Origin: JAZKID01 sp965247525
GTDB lineage: Bacteria > Pseudomonadota > Alphaproteobacteria > Rhizobiales > UBA4765
Assembly: GCA_965247525.1 (NCBI GenBank)
Contig: OZ252015.1
Location: 1,922,001 to 1,986,000 of the forward strand
Direction: 5' to 3'
Length of the DNA: 64,000 nucleotides
Shown here: in pieces, positions 1-7,416 of the stretch
Layout of the letters: every line of letters begins with the position of its first letter
Position numbering within the stretch: position 1 is the first letter of the stretch
Position numbers and translations under genes: made by a program
Notes under the pieces: generated by a model
Told to the model about the DNA's origin: nothing
What the model saw: the letters and a program-made list of their open reading frames with translations, nothing else
Database searches by the model: none

Positions 1-556
1 TGTCTTTACCAGCAGTTGAAGAGATTTTCAGGTTGTTGTTTGTGCCAACCGTGACGATCTCGGCTTTAAAACCAAGGCCGGCATTGTTGACTTGGTCAAT
101 AACGGAACCAATTGTTGCACCGTTGGCGACCGTAAAGTCGACAGTTGGTCCACCAGCATTGTTCAGGCTGATTTTGCCGCCTGTTGTTACAGTAGATGCG
201 CGTGTGATGTTATTTGCGGTACTGGCGAGCGAACCGTTAGCGTTCGTACCAGCCTGCAATGCCTGGTTGGCAATCGACTTCGCTGTGTTGACAAGTGTTG
301 TCAGTGTCTTCACGCCTTGGTCAGCAGCTTCAAGCGTTTTCACGCTGTTTGAAACGCCGTCCAAAATCGAGCTCAGATCGTTCGCACGGTTGCTGAGAGC
401 GCTGGCAGTAAAGAAGCTGTTTGGATTGTCGAGAGCGGAGTTGACTTTCTTACCTGTAGACAAACGCTTCTGCGTTGTTGCGAGCAGATCTGCTGTTCCT
501 TGTAGGTTGAGCAGGTTCGAGCGAATGCCCGATGATAGAGTAATGTTGGAACCCAT
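1..556 (-). CDS. Flagellin (C-terminus beyond window)
   Basis: Structural subunit of the flagellar filament, exported by the flagellar type III system. The 185 visible residues are the conserved N-terminal D0/D1 helical region: after MGSNITLS comes a stretch with RSNLLNLQ, then TGKKVNSALDNP, typical of alphaproteobacterial flagellins, followed by a Thr/Asn/Gly-rich segment that starts the variable domain. An ATG nine bases upstream (565) is in frame, but an AGG lies right before it and is correctly spaced only for the ATG at 556, so the shorter start is preferred. The gene is cut by the window start. No sigma-54 match is seen upstream; the FlaG-like gene behind it ends in its own terminator, so the flagellin is probably transcribed alone. 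Confidence 0.95.
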   Translation of the reverse strand, partial: MGSNITLSSGIRSNLLNLQGTADLLATTQKRLSTGKKVNSALDNPNSFFTASALSNRANDLSSILDGVSNSVKTLEAADQGVKTLTTLVNTAKSIANQALQAGTNANGSLASTANNITRASTVTTGGKISLNNAGGPTVDFTVANGATIGSVIDQVNNAGLGFKAEIVTVGTNNNLKISSTAGKD

Positions 557-730
557 AATAACCATCCTGGTTTGATTGAAAGACTACTGAACTTCTGCCC
601 AGTGCGCCGAATATGCCTGACAAATGCAAAGAAACAGTAAAATTCGACCTCGCTGAGTCGTGCAAAAAAATAAATGAAATCAGACGGTTAAAAGAGTTTG
701 AACTCTAAAAAATAAAGACTTTTTTCACTT

Positions 731-754
731 AAAAAAATAGCGCCCGAAGGCGCT
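731..754 (-). terminator. Rho-independent terminator of the FlaG-like gene
   Basis: On the minus strand a perfect 6-bp stem AGCGCC/GGCGCT closes a TTCG tetraloop (739-754) and is followed after one A by seven T residues. It sits 24 bases after the FlaG-like stop codon and separates that gene from the flagellin. Confidence 0.85.
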
Positions 755-777
755 TCTCAAAACAGGTAAAAATCAAA

Positions 778-1194
778 CTAGGCGATCAGGTTTTCAACCT
801 GGCCTTTGGCGTCTTCTGCATGCTGCGCTTTTTTGGCTTCTTCCTGCGCAAGATAAGCACGCAGCTTCAAAGCCTGTTCGGATGGAAGCTGGATGACAAC
901 CTGCTTTGTCCCTTCATTCACAACACGATAAGCAAATGTGTTGTCAGGCAAAGCAATATATTTGTGCTCCAGATTGTCCTTTTTTTCCGGCGCCTGGCTT
1001 TTGATTGCAGCGGTTTGTTCTGCGTTGATATGCTCAGAACGTGGATCGCGCGCCGCGGACGACGCTGTGTCTTTTGTTTCGAGCACAGTTTTCTCAACCG
1101 GATTTTCGGCTGTGTTCACTGGCTTTGGCGCCTGACGAGCAGCAAAATAATCAGAGGGCGGCGCAGCCCTGTTGTTGACGATCGTGTCGACCAT
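778..1194 (-). CDS. FlaG-like flagellar protein
   Basis: Small flagellar accessory protein of 138 residues. The first 75 residues are polar and probably disordered (Ala/Pro/Glu/Lys rich). The last 60 hold the FlaG-type fold: FAYRVVNEGTKQVVIQLPSEQALKLRAYL resembles the FlaG pattern in which a short beta strand carrying a conserved Val/Ile-x-Gln-x-Pro leads into an amphipathic helix. In family members this gene is linked to filament length or flagellin handling, and its position just upstream of the flagellin fits. The C-terminus is a charged Ala/Lys/Glu helix. The assignment rests on the C-terminal motif and position; overall similarity would be low. Confidence 0.65.
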   Translation of the reverse strand: MVDTIVNNRAAPPSDYFAARQAPKPVNTAENPVEKTVLETKDTASSAARDPRSEHINAEQTAAIKSQAPEKKDNLEHKYIALPDNTFAYRVVNEGTKQVVIQLPSEQALKLRAYLAQEEAKKAQHAEDAKGQVENLIA

Positions 1195-1394
1195 GACCCA
1201 CTCCTTGGGTATGCAAAACGAGCCTCCATACGTGAAGCTCCAATTTTACCTTACCGCAAAGATCTTTATCTTCGCTTAGCAAAGAGTGTGAATCACAAGT
1301 TAACGCACCAATAGAAAAGCGTATCGCGAAAGCGATTTTGTGATTGCGCCGAGCAGTGGATCAGTTGAACTACTTAGTATGGTCTTTTGCTGAT

Positions 1395-1874
1395 CTAGAG
1401 CGATACATTGACGCGTAGAGGTGGTGCGGTCTCATAGGCCTGCTTTGGCGTTTGCCCTTGCGCGGTATAGCCTGAAGATCTCTCAATATCTTTGGCCGCG
1501 TCCACGATCTCCTGCACTAAACTTTCTGATAAAGCTTTCGCTGTTCCGAGCGCTGCAAGATTACGTGACACTTCGTCGCAAAAACGAGCATGAAGTTTTT
1601 GCACTTTTTGCGCCATTTCAGGAAGTTCATTGCGAAAGTAGCCGGCGTTGGAACGAAGGCGTTCTGCAATTTTTAAAAAAGAATCCGTGAAACGCATTTT
1701 TTCGGGCTGCAAAGCCGCGGCATCGCGCAGACGTCCGGCGCGCGCATAGGCTGTTTCCGCACTCAAAACTTCGCTCAGGCCGTTAAGCGTTTTTTCAAGT
1801 TCAGTGCCAAGCGCAATCGCTTCGGCCTTGCTTGTAAAAGGATCAGACAAACGCGCGGGCATTGGTTGTGACAT
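1395..1874 (-). CDS. flgN: FlgN-like flagellar export chaperone
   Basis: A 159-residue, almost entirely helical protein without signal peptide or membrane segment. FlgN proteins are cytoplasmic type III chaperones for the hook-filament junction proteins FlgK and FlgL. The segment with LSAETAYARAGRLRDAAAL followed by EKMRF is typical of the family: a Leu-rich helix, then a conserved Arg/Ala turn leading to a second helix. It follows flgJ with a gap of only six bases, as the last gene of a flgI-flgJ-flgN operon. The family is weakly conserved in sequence, so the call depends partly on context. Confidence 0.75.
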   Translation of the reverse strand: MSQPMPARLSDPFTSKAEAIALGTELEKTLNGLSEVLSAETAYARAGRLRDAAALQPEKMRFTDSFLKIAERLRSNAGYFRNELPEMAQKVQKLHARFCDEVSRNLAALGTAKALSESLVQEIVDAAKDIERSSGYTAQGQTPKQAYETAPPLRVNVSL

Positions 1875-1880
1875 TGAAGT

Positions 1881-2183
1881 TTAAGCTCCTTGTGCTTTTA
1901 AAAGTTCACCCATGACGCTACCGGCAATGCCGATACCGCCGCTTCCGGCGATTGAGCGGGCTGTGTATTCATTGTAAAGGCTTCGCCATTGTGTCTCTGC
2001 GTCGCCGCCGTCAAAACCGGTATCATTTCCAAGGCCTTGCGACATTGAGCTCAGGATCTGAGTGAGAAAGACGGATTCAAAATCCTCGCCGGATTTCTTG
2101 GCTTTTGCGTTTTTTGGGCTGAGATCTGTCTGCCCCAAAAGGGCAGATGCGCCGCCTGTCAGGCTGTCGATTGAAGAGACCAT
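1881..2183 (-). CDS. flgJ: Rod-binding protein FlgJ (CheL type)
   Basis: One hundred residues, corresponding only to the N-terminal rod-binding domain of FlgJ: after a short disordered leader comes KSGEDFESVFLTQILSSM and then a YNEYTARSIAGSGGIGIA segment, both hallmarks of the domain. There is no muramidase domain, as usual in alphaproteobacteria, where this short form has also been called CheL. It acts in the periplasm as a cap or scaffold for rod assembly. The start codon overlaps the flgI stop by one base (TAATG), indicating translational coupling. Confidence 0.9.
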   Translation of the reverse strand: MVSSIDSLTGGASALLGQTDLSPKNAKAKKSGEDFESVFLTQILSSMSQGLGNDTGFDGGDAETQWRSLYNEYTARSIAGSGGIGIAGSVMGELLKAQGA

Positions 2184-3286
2184 TACATCACCTCGATCTG
2201 GGCCTGCAGGGCGCCGGCCGATTTGATCGCCTGAAGAATGGCGATCATGTCGCGGGGGCCAAGGCCAAGTGCATTGAGACCATCGACAAGCTCTTGAAGC
2301 GTGACGCCTTCTTTCAGCATAGCCAGGCGACGCTTGTCGTCTTTGACTTCAATCGTTGATCTTGGAACGATGGTTGTCTGGCCTTCGGACAAGGGATCAG
2401 GCTGCGAAACTTGTGCCTGCTCATTGATTGTCACCGTCAGATTGCCTTGTGCTACAGCAACAGTCGAGACGCGAACATCTTTCCCCATCACGATGACGCC
2501 AGAGCGCTCGTCAATAACGACGCGGGCCACATTGTCGGGATCGACGCGCAGCTGCTCAATTTCAGAAAGTAACGAGACGATATTGCCTTCGTAATCTTTT
2601 GGCAGGTGAAGGCGCAATGTCGCGTAATCAAGCGTTTCGGCGGTTGGCATGCCAAGAAAATCATTAATCGCAACGGCCATGCGCTTGGCAGTTGTCAGAT
2701 CGGGGTTGCGCAGTGACAGCCGGACGCTGGCCTTGCTGGCAAGATCGAAGGCCGGGTCACGTTCCATAACGGCGCCGTTTGGCACGCGGCCGGCGGTTGG
2801 AACACCACGTGTAATCGAGGCGGCATCGCCTTCGGCTGAAAAGCCCGCAATCGCAACGGGCCCTTGCGCGATGGCATAGATTTCACCGTCGGCACCGAGA
2901 AGTTCAGTTCCAAGAAGTGTGCCGCCCTGCAGGCTTTTAGAATCGCCCAAGGCAGAAATAGTGACATCGACGCGCGCGCCTGGTGTGGCAAAAGGTGACA
3001 TATTGGCAGTGACCATCACAGCGGCGACGTTGGCCGTCCGCATTGTCTGGCCACGCGTGTTAATACCGAGGCGCTCTAACATGGCCTGAAGGCTTTGCTT
3101 TGTGAACGGAATGTTGTTGAGGCTGTCGCCCGTGCCGTTAAGGCCGACAACGAGGCCATATCCAACGAGCTGGTTCTGGCGAACGCCTTCAACGTCGACA
3201 AGGTCCTTGATCCGGGATGCATGTGCTGTCGAGCCAGCGGCTCCCAGCAGCAGGGCGGTGACAAAGGCGATAATCAGATGGCGCAT
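2183..3286 (-). CDS. flgI: Flagellar P-ring protein FlgI
   Basis: Periplasmic P-ring subunit that forms the bushing around the rod in the peptidoglycan layer. The protein has a clear Sec signal peptide ending near STAHA, then the family opening SRIKDLVDVEGVRQNQLVGYG and the conserved GTGDSLNN. Length (367 residues from this start) is normal. An ATG 15 bases further upstream (3301) is in frame, but the sigma-54 promoter just upstream predicts transcription from about 3303, which would leave a leader of only two bases; the inner ATG gives a conventional signal peptide and a 17-base leader. First gene of the flgI-flgJ-flgN operon, divergent from fliX as in Caulobacter. Confidence 0.95.
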   Translation of the reverse strand: MRHLIIAFVTALLLGAAGSTAHASRIKDLVDVEGVRQNQLVGYGLVVGLNGTGDSLNNIPFTKQSLQAMLERLGINTRGQTMRTANVAAVMVTANMSPFATPGARVDVTISALGDSKSLQGGTLLGTELLGADGEIYAIAQGPVAIAGFSAEGDAASITRGVPTAGRVPNGAVMERDPAFDLASKASVRLSLRNPDLTTAKRMAVAINDFLGMPTAETLDYATLRLHLPKDYEGNIVSLLSEIEQLRVDPDNVARVVIDERSGVIVMGKDVRVSTVAVAQGNLTVTINEQAQVSQPDPLSEGQTTIVPRSTIEVKDDKRRLAMLKEGVTLQELVDGLNALGLGPRDMIAILQAIKSAGALQAQIEVM

Positions 3287-3313
3287 TGTTTCAGCTTTCA
3301 TTTGCTTAAACTA

Positions 3314-3329
3314 TGCAAAGCCCGTGCCA
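3314..3329 (-). promoter_or_regulatory. Sigma-54 promoter of flgI operon
   Basis: The minus strand reads TGGCACGGGCTTTGCA, an exact match to the sigma-54 consensus TGGCAC-N5-TTGCW with GG and GC at -24/-12 spacing. Predicted transcription start is about 3303. Basal-body ring genes under sigma-54 fit the class III tier known in Caulobacter. Confidence 0.88.
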
Positions 3330-3437
3330 GTTTTTTGGGATTTTAACCCGTAATAACACTCAATTTGCGTGATTTTAGTAATTTTGACCCATGCTCAAGG
3401 CCTTAATTGGCAGGGGCACAGGCAAATTTTGCCGCTG

Positions 3438-3473
3438 TTAATCTCTTGTTTATTGGTGTTAACGCATCATAAA
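3438..3473. promoter_or_regulatory. Two CtrA-like boxes upstream of fliX
   Basis: Two near-consensus CtrA sites (TTAA-N7-TTAA) lie side by side: TTAA-N7-TTTA at 3438-3452 and TTAA-N7-TAAA at 3459-3473, each matching seven of eight specified bases. They end 28 bases before the fliX start, so they would overlap the promoter core. In Caulobacter fliX is a class II flagellar gene controlled by CtrA. Confidence 0.5.
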
Positions 3474-3501
3474 CATCTCAGTACATTATAAAGAGGCATA
3501 T

Positions 3502-3951
3502 ATGCGGATCAACGGCCCTAATACTCAATTCGGTATTCAGACCGGCAAGGTGAAACGCGCGGGCGATGCCGACGGCAATTTTGAATTGCCAGAGGAGGCC
3601 TCAGGCGCGGATGGCAAGCCGGCGGCAAAAACCAGCGGCGCACCGCCGATGAGCGCTTTAATTGCTGCCCAGCTTCATGGTGTCGATGAGCGCGAGCAGG
3701 AGGAGCGCCGCCGCAAAAGGCAAAAAGGTGTCGCGCGCGGCAACACGATTTTAACAGCGCTTGATGAAATTAAAATTGAAATGCTGGCCGGAAGGCTTAG
3801 CCCTGCACAGGTCCTCAAGCTCATTGGGACGATCGAAGGCCGAGAAGGCGATAGCGATGACCCGCGCCTTGAGGCCTTGCTTGATGAAATTGAACTGCGT
3901 GCCCGCGTCGAACTTGCAAAACTGCAACGTAAAAATGTGATGCAAGCCTGA
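3502..3951 (+). CDS. fliX: Flagellar assembly regulator FliX
   Basis: Cytoplasmic regulator that in Caulobacter couples early basal-body assembly to the sigma-54 activator FlbD. The 149-residue protein opens with MRINGPN, has a Gly/Ala/Lys-rich linker and a basic stretch EERRRKRQKG, then the conserved helical C-terminal domain with LDEIKIEMLAGRLSP and a final LLDEIELRARVELAKL helix. Length and layout match the alphaproteobacterial family. It stands divergent from flgI as in Caulobacter, with a GAGG ribosome site eight bases before the ATG. Presence of fliX with sigma-54 promoters in the same cluster suggests that the FliX/FlbD checkpoint operates here; flbD is not in this window. Confidence 0.92.
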   Translation: MRINGPNTQFGIQTGKVKRAGDADGNFELPEEASGADGKPAAKTSGAPPMSALIAAQLHGVDEREQEERRRKRQKGVARGNTILTALDEIKIEMLAGRLSPAQVLKLIGTIEGREGDSDDPRLEALLDEIELRARVELAKLQRKNVMQA

Positions 3952-4043
3952 AGGTTTCACAGAATTGTTATAAGAATGACGCTTGTCTTTGGTATCAACT
4001 TGCGCAATGCCGATGAGTAGACTGAAATGAACCGGGGGACTAA

Positions 4044-4463
4044 ATGAGCAAAGCTGAAACATCTTACGCTCCAAGTGAGAGCGAAGACTTTATGAACCCA
4101 AAACAGCTGGCTTATTTTAAAGCCAAGTTGACGGCATGGAAAGACGAGCTTATCGCCGAAAGCCGTGAAACACTTTCGACATTGCAAAGCGATTCCTCAT
4201 CATCCCATCTTCCTGATGTGGTCGACCGCGCATCATCGGAAACGGACAAGGCAATTGAGCTTCGCGCACGTGACCGCCAGCGAAAATTGATTTCAAAAAT
4301 TGATGAGGCACTCGCACGCATTGAGGACAAATCTTACGGATATTGTGAAGACACAGGCGAGCCGATCAGCCTCAAACGTCTTGAAGCACGCCCGACCGCC
4401 ACCTTGTCCATTGAAGCGCAAGAGCGCCATGAAAAGCGTGAAAAATCCTATCGTGACGAATAG
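4044..4463 (+). CDS. dksA: RNA polymerase-binding factor DksA, cysteine-poor
   Basis: Secondary-channel regulator of RNA polymerase that works with ppGpp. The coiled-coil tip motif is intact (Asp58, Asp61 and Ala63 in PDVVDRAS), followed by a long charged helix. The C-terminal globular part reads YGYCEDTGEPI and ARPTATLSIEAQERHE: only Cys101 of the four zinc cysteines of Escherichia coli DksA remains, so no zinc finger can form. This cysteine-poor form is common in alphaproteobacteria. Length is 139 residues. The ATG at 4044 fits; an internal ATG at 4092 (MNPKQLAYF) is an alternative. It follows fliX in the same direction after 92 bases, an arrangement also known in relatives. Confidence 0.93.
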   Translation: MSKAETSYAPSESEDFMNPKQLAYFKAKLTAWKDELIAESRETLSTLQSDSSSSHLPDVVDRASSETDKAIELRARDRQRKLISKIDEALARIEDKSYGYCEDTGEPISLKRLEARPTATLSIEAQERHEKREKSYRDE

Positions 4464-4520
4464 GTTTTTTAAATCTTTTTCATAAATTTAAAAAAAATTT
4501 CTATGTGTGCAAGCAGCACA

Positions 4521-4783
4521 GCTGACGCTTGTCGTCAGCGCTAATAAAAAAACGACCGCTTAAAACACATGAAAGAAAGAAATCGCCCCGCCAGGTGGGA
4601 GCGGGAAAGCTAACGCTTGTCGTCAGCGCTAATAAAAAAACGACCGCTTCAAAACACATGAAAGAAAGAAATGGCCCCGCCAGGTGGGAGCGGGAAAGCT
4701 GACGCTTGTCGTCAGCGCTAATAAAAAAACGACCGCTTCAAAACACATGAAAGAAAGAAATGGCCCCGCCAGGTGGGAGCGGG
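4521..4783. repeat. Three tandem copies of an 88-89 bp unit
   Basis: Units lie at 4521-4608, 4609-4697 and 4698-4783 (the last lacks its final bases). They are almost identical, differing by a few substitutions and one inserted C. Each unit holds two dyads: GCTGACG-CTTGT-CGTCAGC (perfect in units 1 and 3, one mismatch in unit 2) and CCCGC-N9-GCGGG. An A7 tract lies between them. No coding frame is conserved through the array. It occupies the gap between convergent dksA and flgH. Dyads plus near identity suggest recent amplification of a REP-like or structured-RNA element; function unknown. The rest of this 417-base gap contains the dyad at 4796 and nothing else recognisable. Confidence 0.85.
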
Positions 4784-4795
4784 CGGGGCCAAGGG

Positions 4796-4825
4796 GCAGC
4801 TGGAGGAGTGGGATCAACCAGCTGC
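4796..4825. repeat. Inverted repeat downstream of flgH
   Basis: GCAGCTGG and CCAGCTGC form a perfect 8-bp dyad around a 14-base loop, directly after the tandem array and 56 bases beyond the flgH stop. Neither strand carries a T-run after it, so an intrinsic terminator is not supported; it could stabilise the flgH mRNA end. Confidence 0.5.
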
Positions 4826-4880
4826 ACAAGTCGGACGCGGAACGCAACTTTTGGAGAAAGCAACGCGACGCTACGAAACT

Positions 4881-5624
4881 TTAGAAGGGCAGAAGAACAT
4901 CAAGCACTTGCTGGCCGTAGCGTGGCTGCTGGACATCGCTGATCTGACCACGACCACCGTAAGAAATGCGTGCTTCCGCAATCTTTGAGCTGTCGATCAT
5001 ATTCGCTGATTCAATGTCTTCGGGGCGCACGACGCCTGCAACGATCAATTCGCGAATTTCGCTATTCACGCGCACTTCCTGATGGCCTTCGATCACCATG
5101 TTTCCGTTTGGCAAAACCTGCGTGACGACGGCAGCAACGGTTGTCGACAACTGTTCTGATCTGTTGACTGAACCAGCACCAGCCGACGAACTGTTGGAAT
5201 CTGCCTTAACAAGGCTCCCAAGTGCTGCACCCTGCAAGGTATTTTCAAGGCCAAACAAATTGTCGGCGCCAAGGTCTTCCGTATTCGCACGTGTGCGCTT
5301 TGTCTGGTTTGAAATCTGCGCTTTGTCGGTTACGACAACACGAACGGTCAAAATATCGCCGATCTGATGCGCGCGCTGGTCTTTGAAGAACGCGCGTGAG
5401 CCTGAACGCCACAATGAATTTGCTTCGCGGCGCGGCGGTTCAGGTGTTGGCATTGGCATTTGCACGGGGCGATAGCCGGCCTGTGTTACGGGGTTTTGGA
5501 TCGCGCTAAGCTTTGGTTTTTCGCCAATTGCATCGAGACGATCGACAGTATCACAAGCGCCAAGCGAAACAGCAACAAAGACAAGAGCCAAAGACAGTTT
5601 ACGGGTTTGGAAATGAGTGGTCAC
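4881..5624 (-). CDS. flgH: Flagellar L-ring protein FlgH
   Basis: Outer-membrane lipoprotein forming the L-ring around the rod. The N-terminus is a lipoprotein signal with lipobox LGAC, making Cys24 the lipidated residue. Family hallmarks follow: SLWRSGSRAFFKDQRAHQIGDILTV in the middle, a Ser/Asn-rich loop, and the C-terminal PNGNMVIEGHQEVRVNSE, LIVAGVVRPEDI and SYGGRGQISD, ending in VLDVLLPF. Length of 247 residues is normal. Last gene of flgF-flgG-flgA-flgH, 12 bases after flgA. Confidence 0.97.
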   Translation of the reverse strand: MTTHFQTRKLSLALVFVAVSLGACDTVDRLDAIGEKPKLSAIQNPVTQAGYRPVQMPMPTPEPPRREANSLWRSGSRAFFKDQRAHQIGDILTVRVVVTDKAQISNQTKRTRANTEDLGADNLFGLENTLQGAALGSLVKADSNSSSAGAGSVNRSEQLSTTVAAVVTQVLPNGNMVIEGHQEVRVNSEIRELIVAGVVRPEDIESANMIDSSKIAEARISYGGRGQISDVQQPRYGQQVLDVLLPF

Positions 5625-5636
5625 GGGTACTAATCC

Positions 5637-6611
5637 TTAATTTGTGGTCGACAGGTCAGCAACACGCCGCGTTATGGCGGGCGGGCTGACCAGCACCTGG
5701 CCCTGGCCAGTGACAGTTGCGATGACATTGCGTTTGGAAACTGGATTAAGAACTTCGATCACATCGCCCATCGTTCCGTTGGTAAGAGCTTTGCCGCGTG
5801 TTGAAACACTCATGACCGATGTTTCATAAACAACCAGAACAATGTCATTGCGCGCGACAAGCTGCGTTTTTGCCAAGTCGCTTGTGCGCAGCATTGTGTC
5901 TTCCGATAAAGTGCGGCGTGCTGACATGTTTTTCAAATCTTCAATGCGCCGCACCGCGCTCGTGTCCATTTGATTGCGTTTGATGCGGATGTGTGAGACA
6001 TCGCCAGACGAAATGGATTTTCCGCGCTCAACCGATGTGTTAAGTTTTAAAACATCGACCATTTCAGCGACAAGTCCGCTCGCTACAAGAGGTTCTGATT
6101 GAGATGCGATCTCGCTGTTTGGAACATAAAGTACCGCTTCAAAACGGCCGCTTGTTTTATCAAGCGTAAACGAAGAAAAAGTCAGCGGGTCCTGGCTGGT
6201 TGATTCAATTTTGATATCGTTCGGTATTCGAGCAAATTCGATATCAAGATCTGCGCTGTCTGCGCCAAGTGCGATGGCTGATTTTGCAAGGATCGCTTTT
6301 TTGATGTCAGCCTGATCAAGCGCGCGTGCTGCCCGCGTAATATGCACCTCGTCCCATTTTGGTGACACAACATCGAGACCGTAACCCTTGGCTGCATCGA
6401 CAATGCGGCTAACCTGAATAACACCGGTGTCGCCGGGCTGCGGGCTTGCAAAAACGGCCGTGCCGCTTTGTGCATTGGGAACGTCGATCAGATCGCCCAG
6501 CGTGACATTGTCATGATCGACAATCACAGTCTGCCTCAGCGTGAGAGGCTGCGCCGCAAAAGCGGGCGAGGCCATAACAAGAAGAAGGGGAAGGGTGTAC
6601 TTGAACATCAT
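5637..6611 (-). CDS. flgA: Flagellar P-ring assembly chaperone FlgA
   Basis: Periplasmic chaperone for assembly of FlgI into the P-ring. A Sec signal peptide (MMFKYTLPLLLVMASPAFA) precedes an N-terminal alpha/beta domain; the last 140 residues form the SAF domain with VERGKSISSGDVSHIRIKR and, at the end, NPVSKRNVIATVTGQGQVLV. At 324 residues it is longer than the enteric protein (about 220), as is usual in alphaproteobacteria, where an extra N-terminal domain is present. Ten bases separate it from flgG upstream. Confidence 0.93.
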   Translation of the reverse strand: MMFKYTLPLLLVMASPAFAAQPLTLRQTVIVDHDNVTLGDLIDVPNAQSGTAVFASPQPGDTGVIQVSRIVDAAKGYGLDVVSPKWDEVHITRAARALDQADIKKAILAKSAIALGADSADLDIEFARIPNDIKIESTSQDPLTFSSFTLDKTSGRFEAVLYVPNSEIASQSEPLVASGLVAEMVDVLKLNTSVERGKSISSGDVSHIRIKRNQMDTSAVRRIEDLKNMSARRTLSEDTMLRTSDLAKTQLVARNDIVLVVYETSVMSVSTRGKALTNGTMGDVIEVLNPVSKRNVIATVTGQGQVLVSPPAITRRVADLSTTN

Positions 6612-6621
6612 ACTCTTATCC

Positions 6622-7404
6622 TCAGCGTGTCAATGTTGTGTTGGACAGCATATCGTCGGCGGCACGAATAACGCGTGCATTGAATTCGTAAGCGCGCTGC
6701 GCAGCGATAAGATCTGAAATTTCAGTCACGGCACTGACGTTTGAATCTTCCGTGTATTTTTGTAAAAGGTCGCCGGTGCCGTCCGTGCCCGGGTTTGTGA
6801 CCTGCGGAGTGCCCGAGCCTGGTGTTTCAAGAAACAGATTGTCGCCGATCGCCTGCAGTCCGCCAGTATTGACAAAACGTGCAAGCTGCACTTGACCAAG
6901 ATTGGAGACCGCGCCTGCAGCATCGGTTCCTTGAACGATACCGTCATTGCTGATGCTGACGGAAAGCGTGTTGTTTGGAACCGTAATACCGCCGCCGACC
7001 TGATTGCCGTCTTTGGTCACAAGCAGGCCATTCCCATTCAGGTCAAAGCCGCCGTCGCGTGTATAGGCTGTGCGGCCGTCCGGCAGCTGCACCTGGAAAA
7101 AGCCTTCGCCGCGTATGGCAAGGTCATAAGGGCGGTCGGTTGATGACACCGAGCCTTGAAGAAAAATACGCGGTGTCGCTGCTGTGCGCACACCTGTACC
7201 GATGGCGACACCCGTTGGAAGCTGTGTTCCTTGTGCTGAAGTGGTTGCACCTGCAACACGGATGTCTTGATAGAGAAGATCCTGAAACTCGGCGCGCTGG
7301 CGTTTAAAACCGTTTGTGCGCAAGTTGGCGATGTTGTTCGAGATGATTTCGACGTTGGTTTCTTGCGCCAACATTCCGGTTGCGGCTGTGCGAAGTGCCT
7401 GCAT
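6622..7404 (-). CDS. flgG: Distal rod protein FlgG
   Basis: Main component of the distal flagellar rod. The 260-residue protein starts MQALRTAATGMLAQETNVEIISNN, the universal N-terminal rod/hook helix with the NNIAN motif, and contains RAEFQDLLYQ, the QGSVSSTDRPYDLAIRGEGFFQV core, and the C-terminal helix SNVSAVTEISDLIAAQRAYE. Length and all landmarks match FlgG. It lies 12 bases behind flgF. Confidence 0.97.
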   Translation of the reverse strand: MQALRTAATGMLAQETNVEIISNNIANLRTNGFKRQRAEFQDLLYQDIRVAGATTSAQGTQLPTGVAIGTGVRTAATPRIFLQGSVSSTDRPYDLAIRGEGFFQVQLPDGRTAYTRDGGFDLNGNGLLVTKDGNQVGGGITVPNNTLSVSISNDGIVQGTDAAGAVSNLGQVQLARFVNTGGLQAIGDNLFLETPGSGTPQVTNPGTDGTGDLLQKYTEDSNVSAVTEISDLIAAQRAYEFNARVIRAADDMLSNTTLTR

Positions 7405-7416
7405 TGTCGTTTCCCC

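Noticed and set aside
33..575. A 180-codon plus-strand frame at the window start
   Set aside because: Antisense to the flagellin coding region; the minus strand encodes an obvious flagellin.
1278..1293. AGCAA-N5-GTGAAT as a sigma-54 promoter for the FlaG-like gene
   Set aside because: The -12 element is good, but the essential GG of the -24 element is missing.
1323..1336. ATCGC-GAAA-GCGAT hairpin as terminator of the flgI-flgJ-flgN operon
   Set aside because: On the minus strand no T-run follows and the stem is only five base pairs.
4521..4783. CRISPR array
   Set aside because: The units are contiguous 88-89 bp tandem repeats with no unique spacers and no cas genes nearby.
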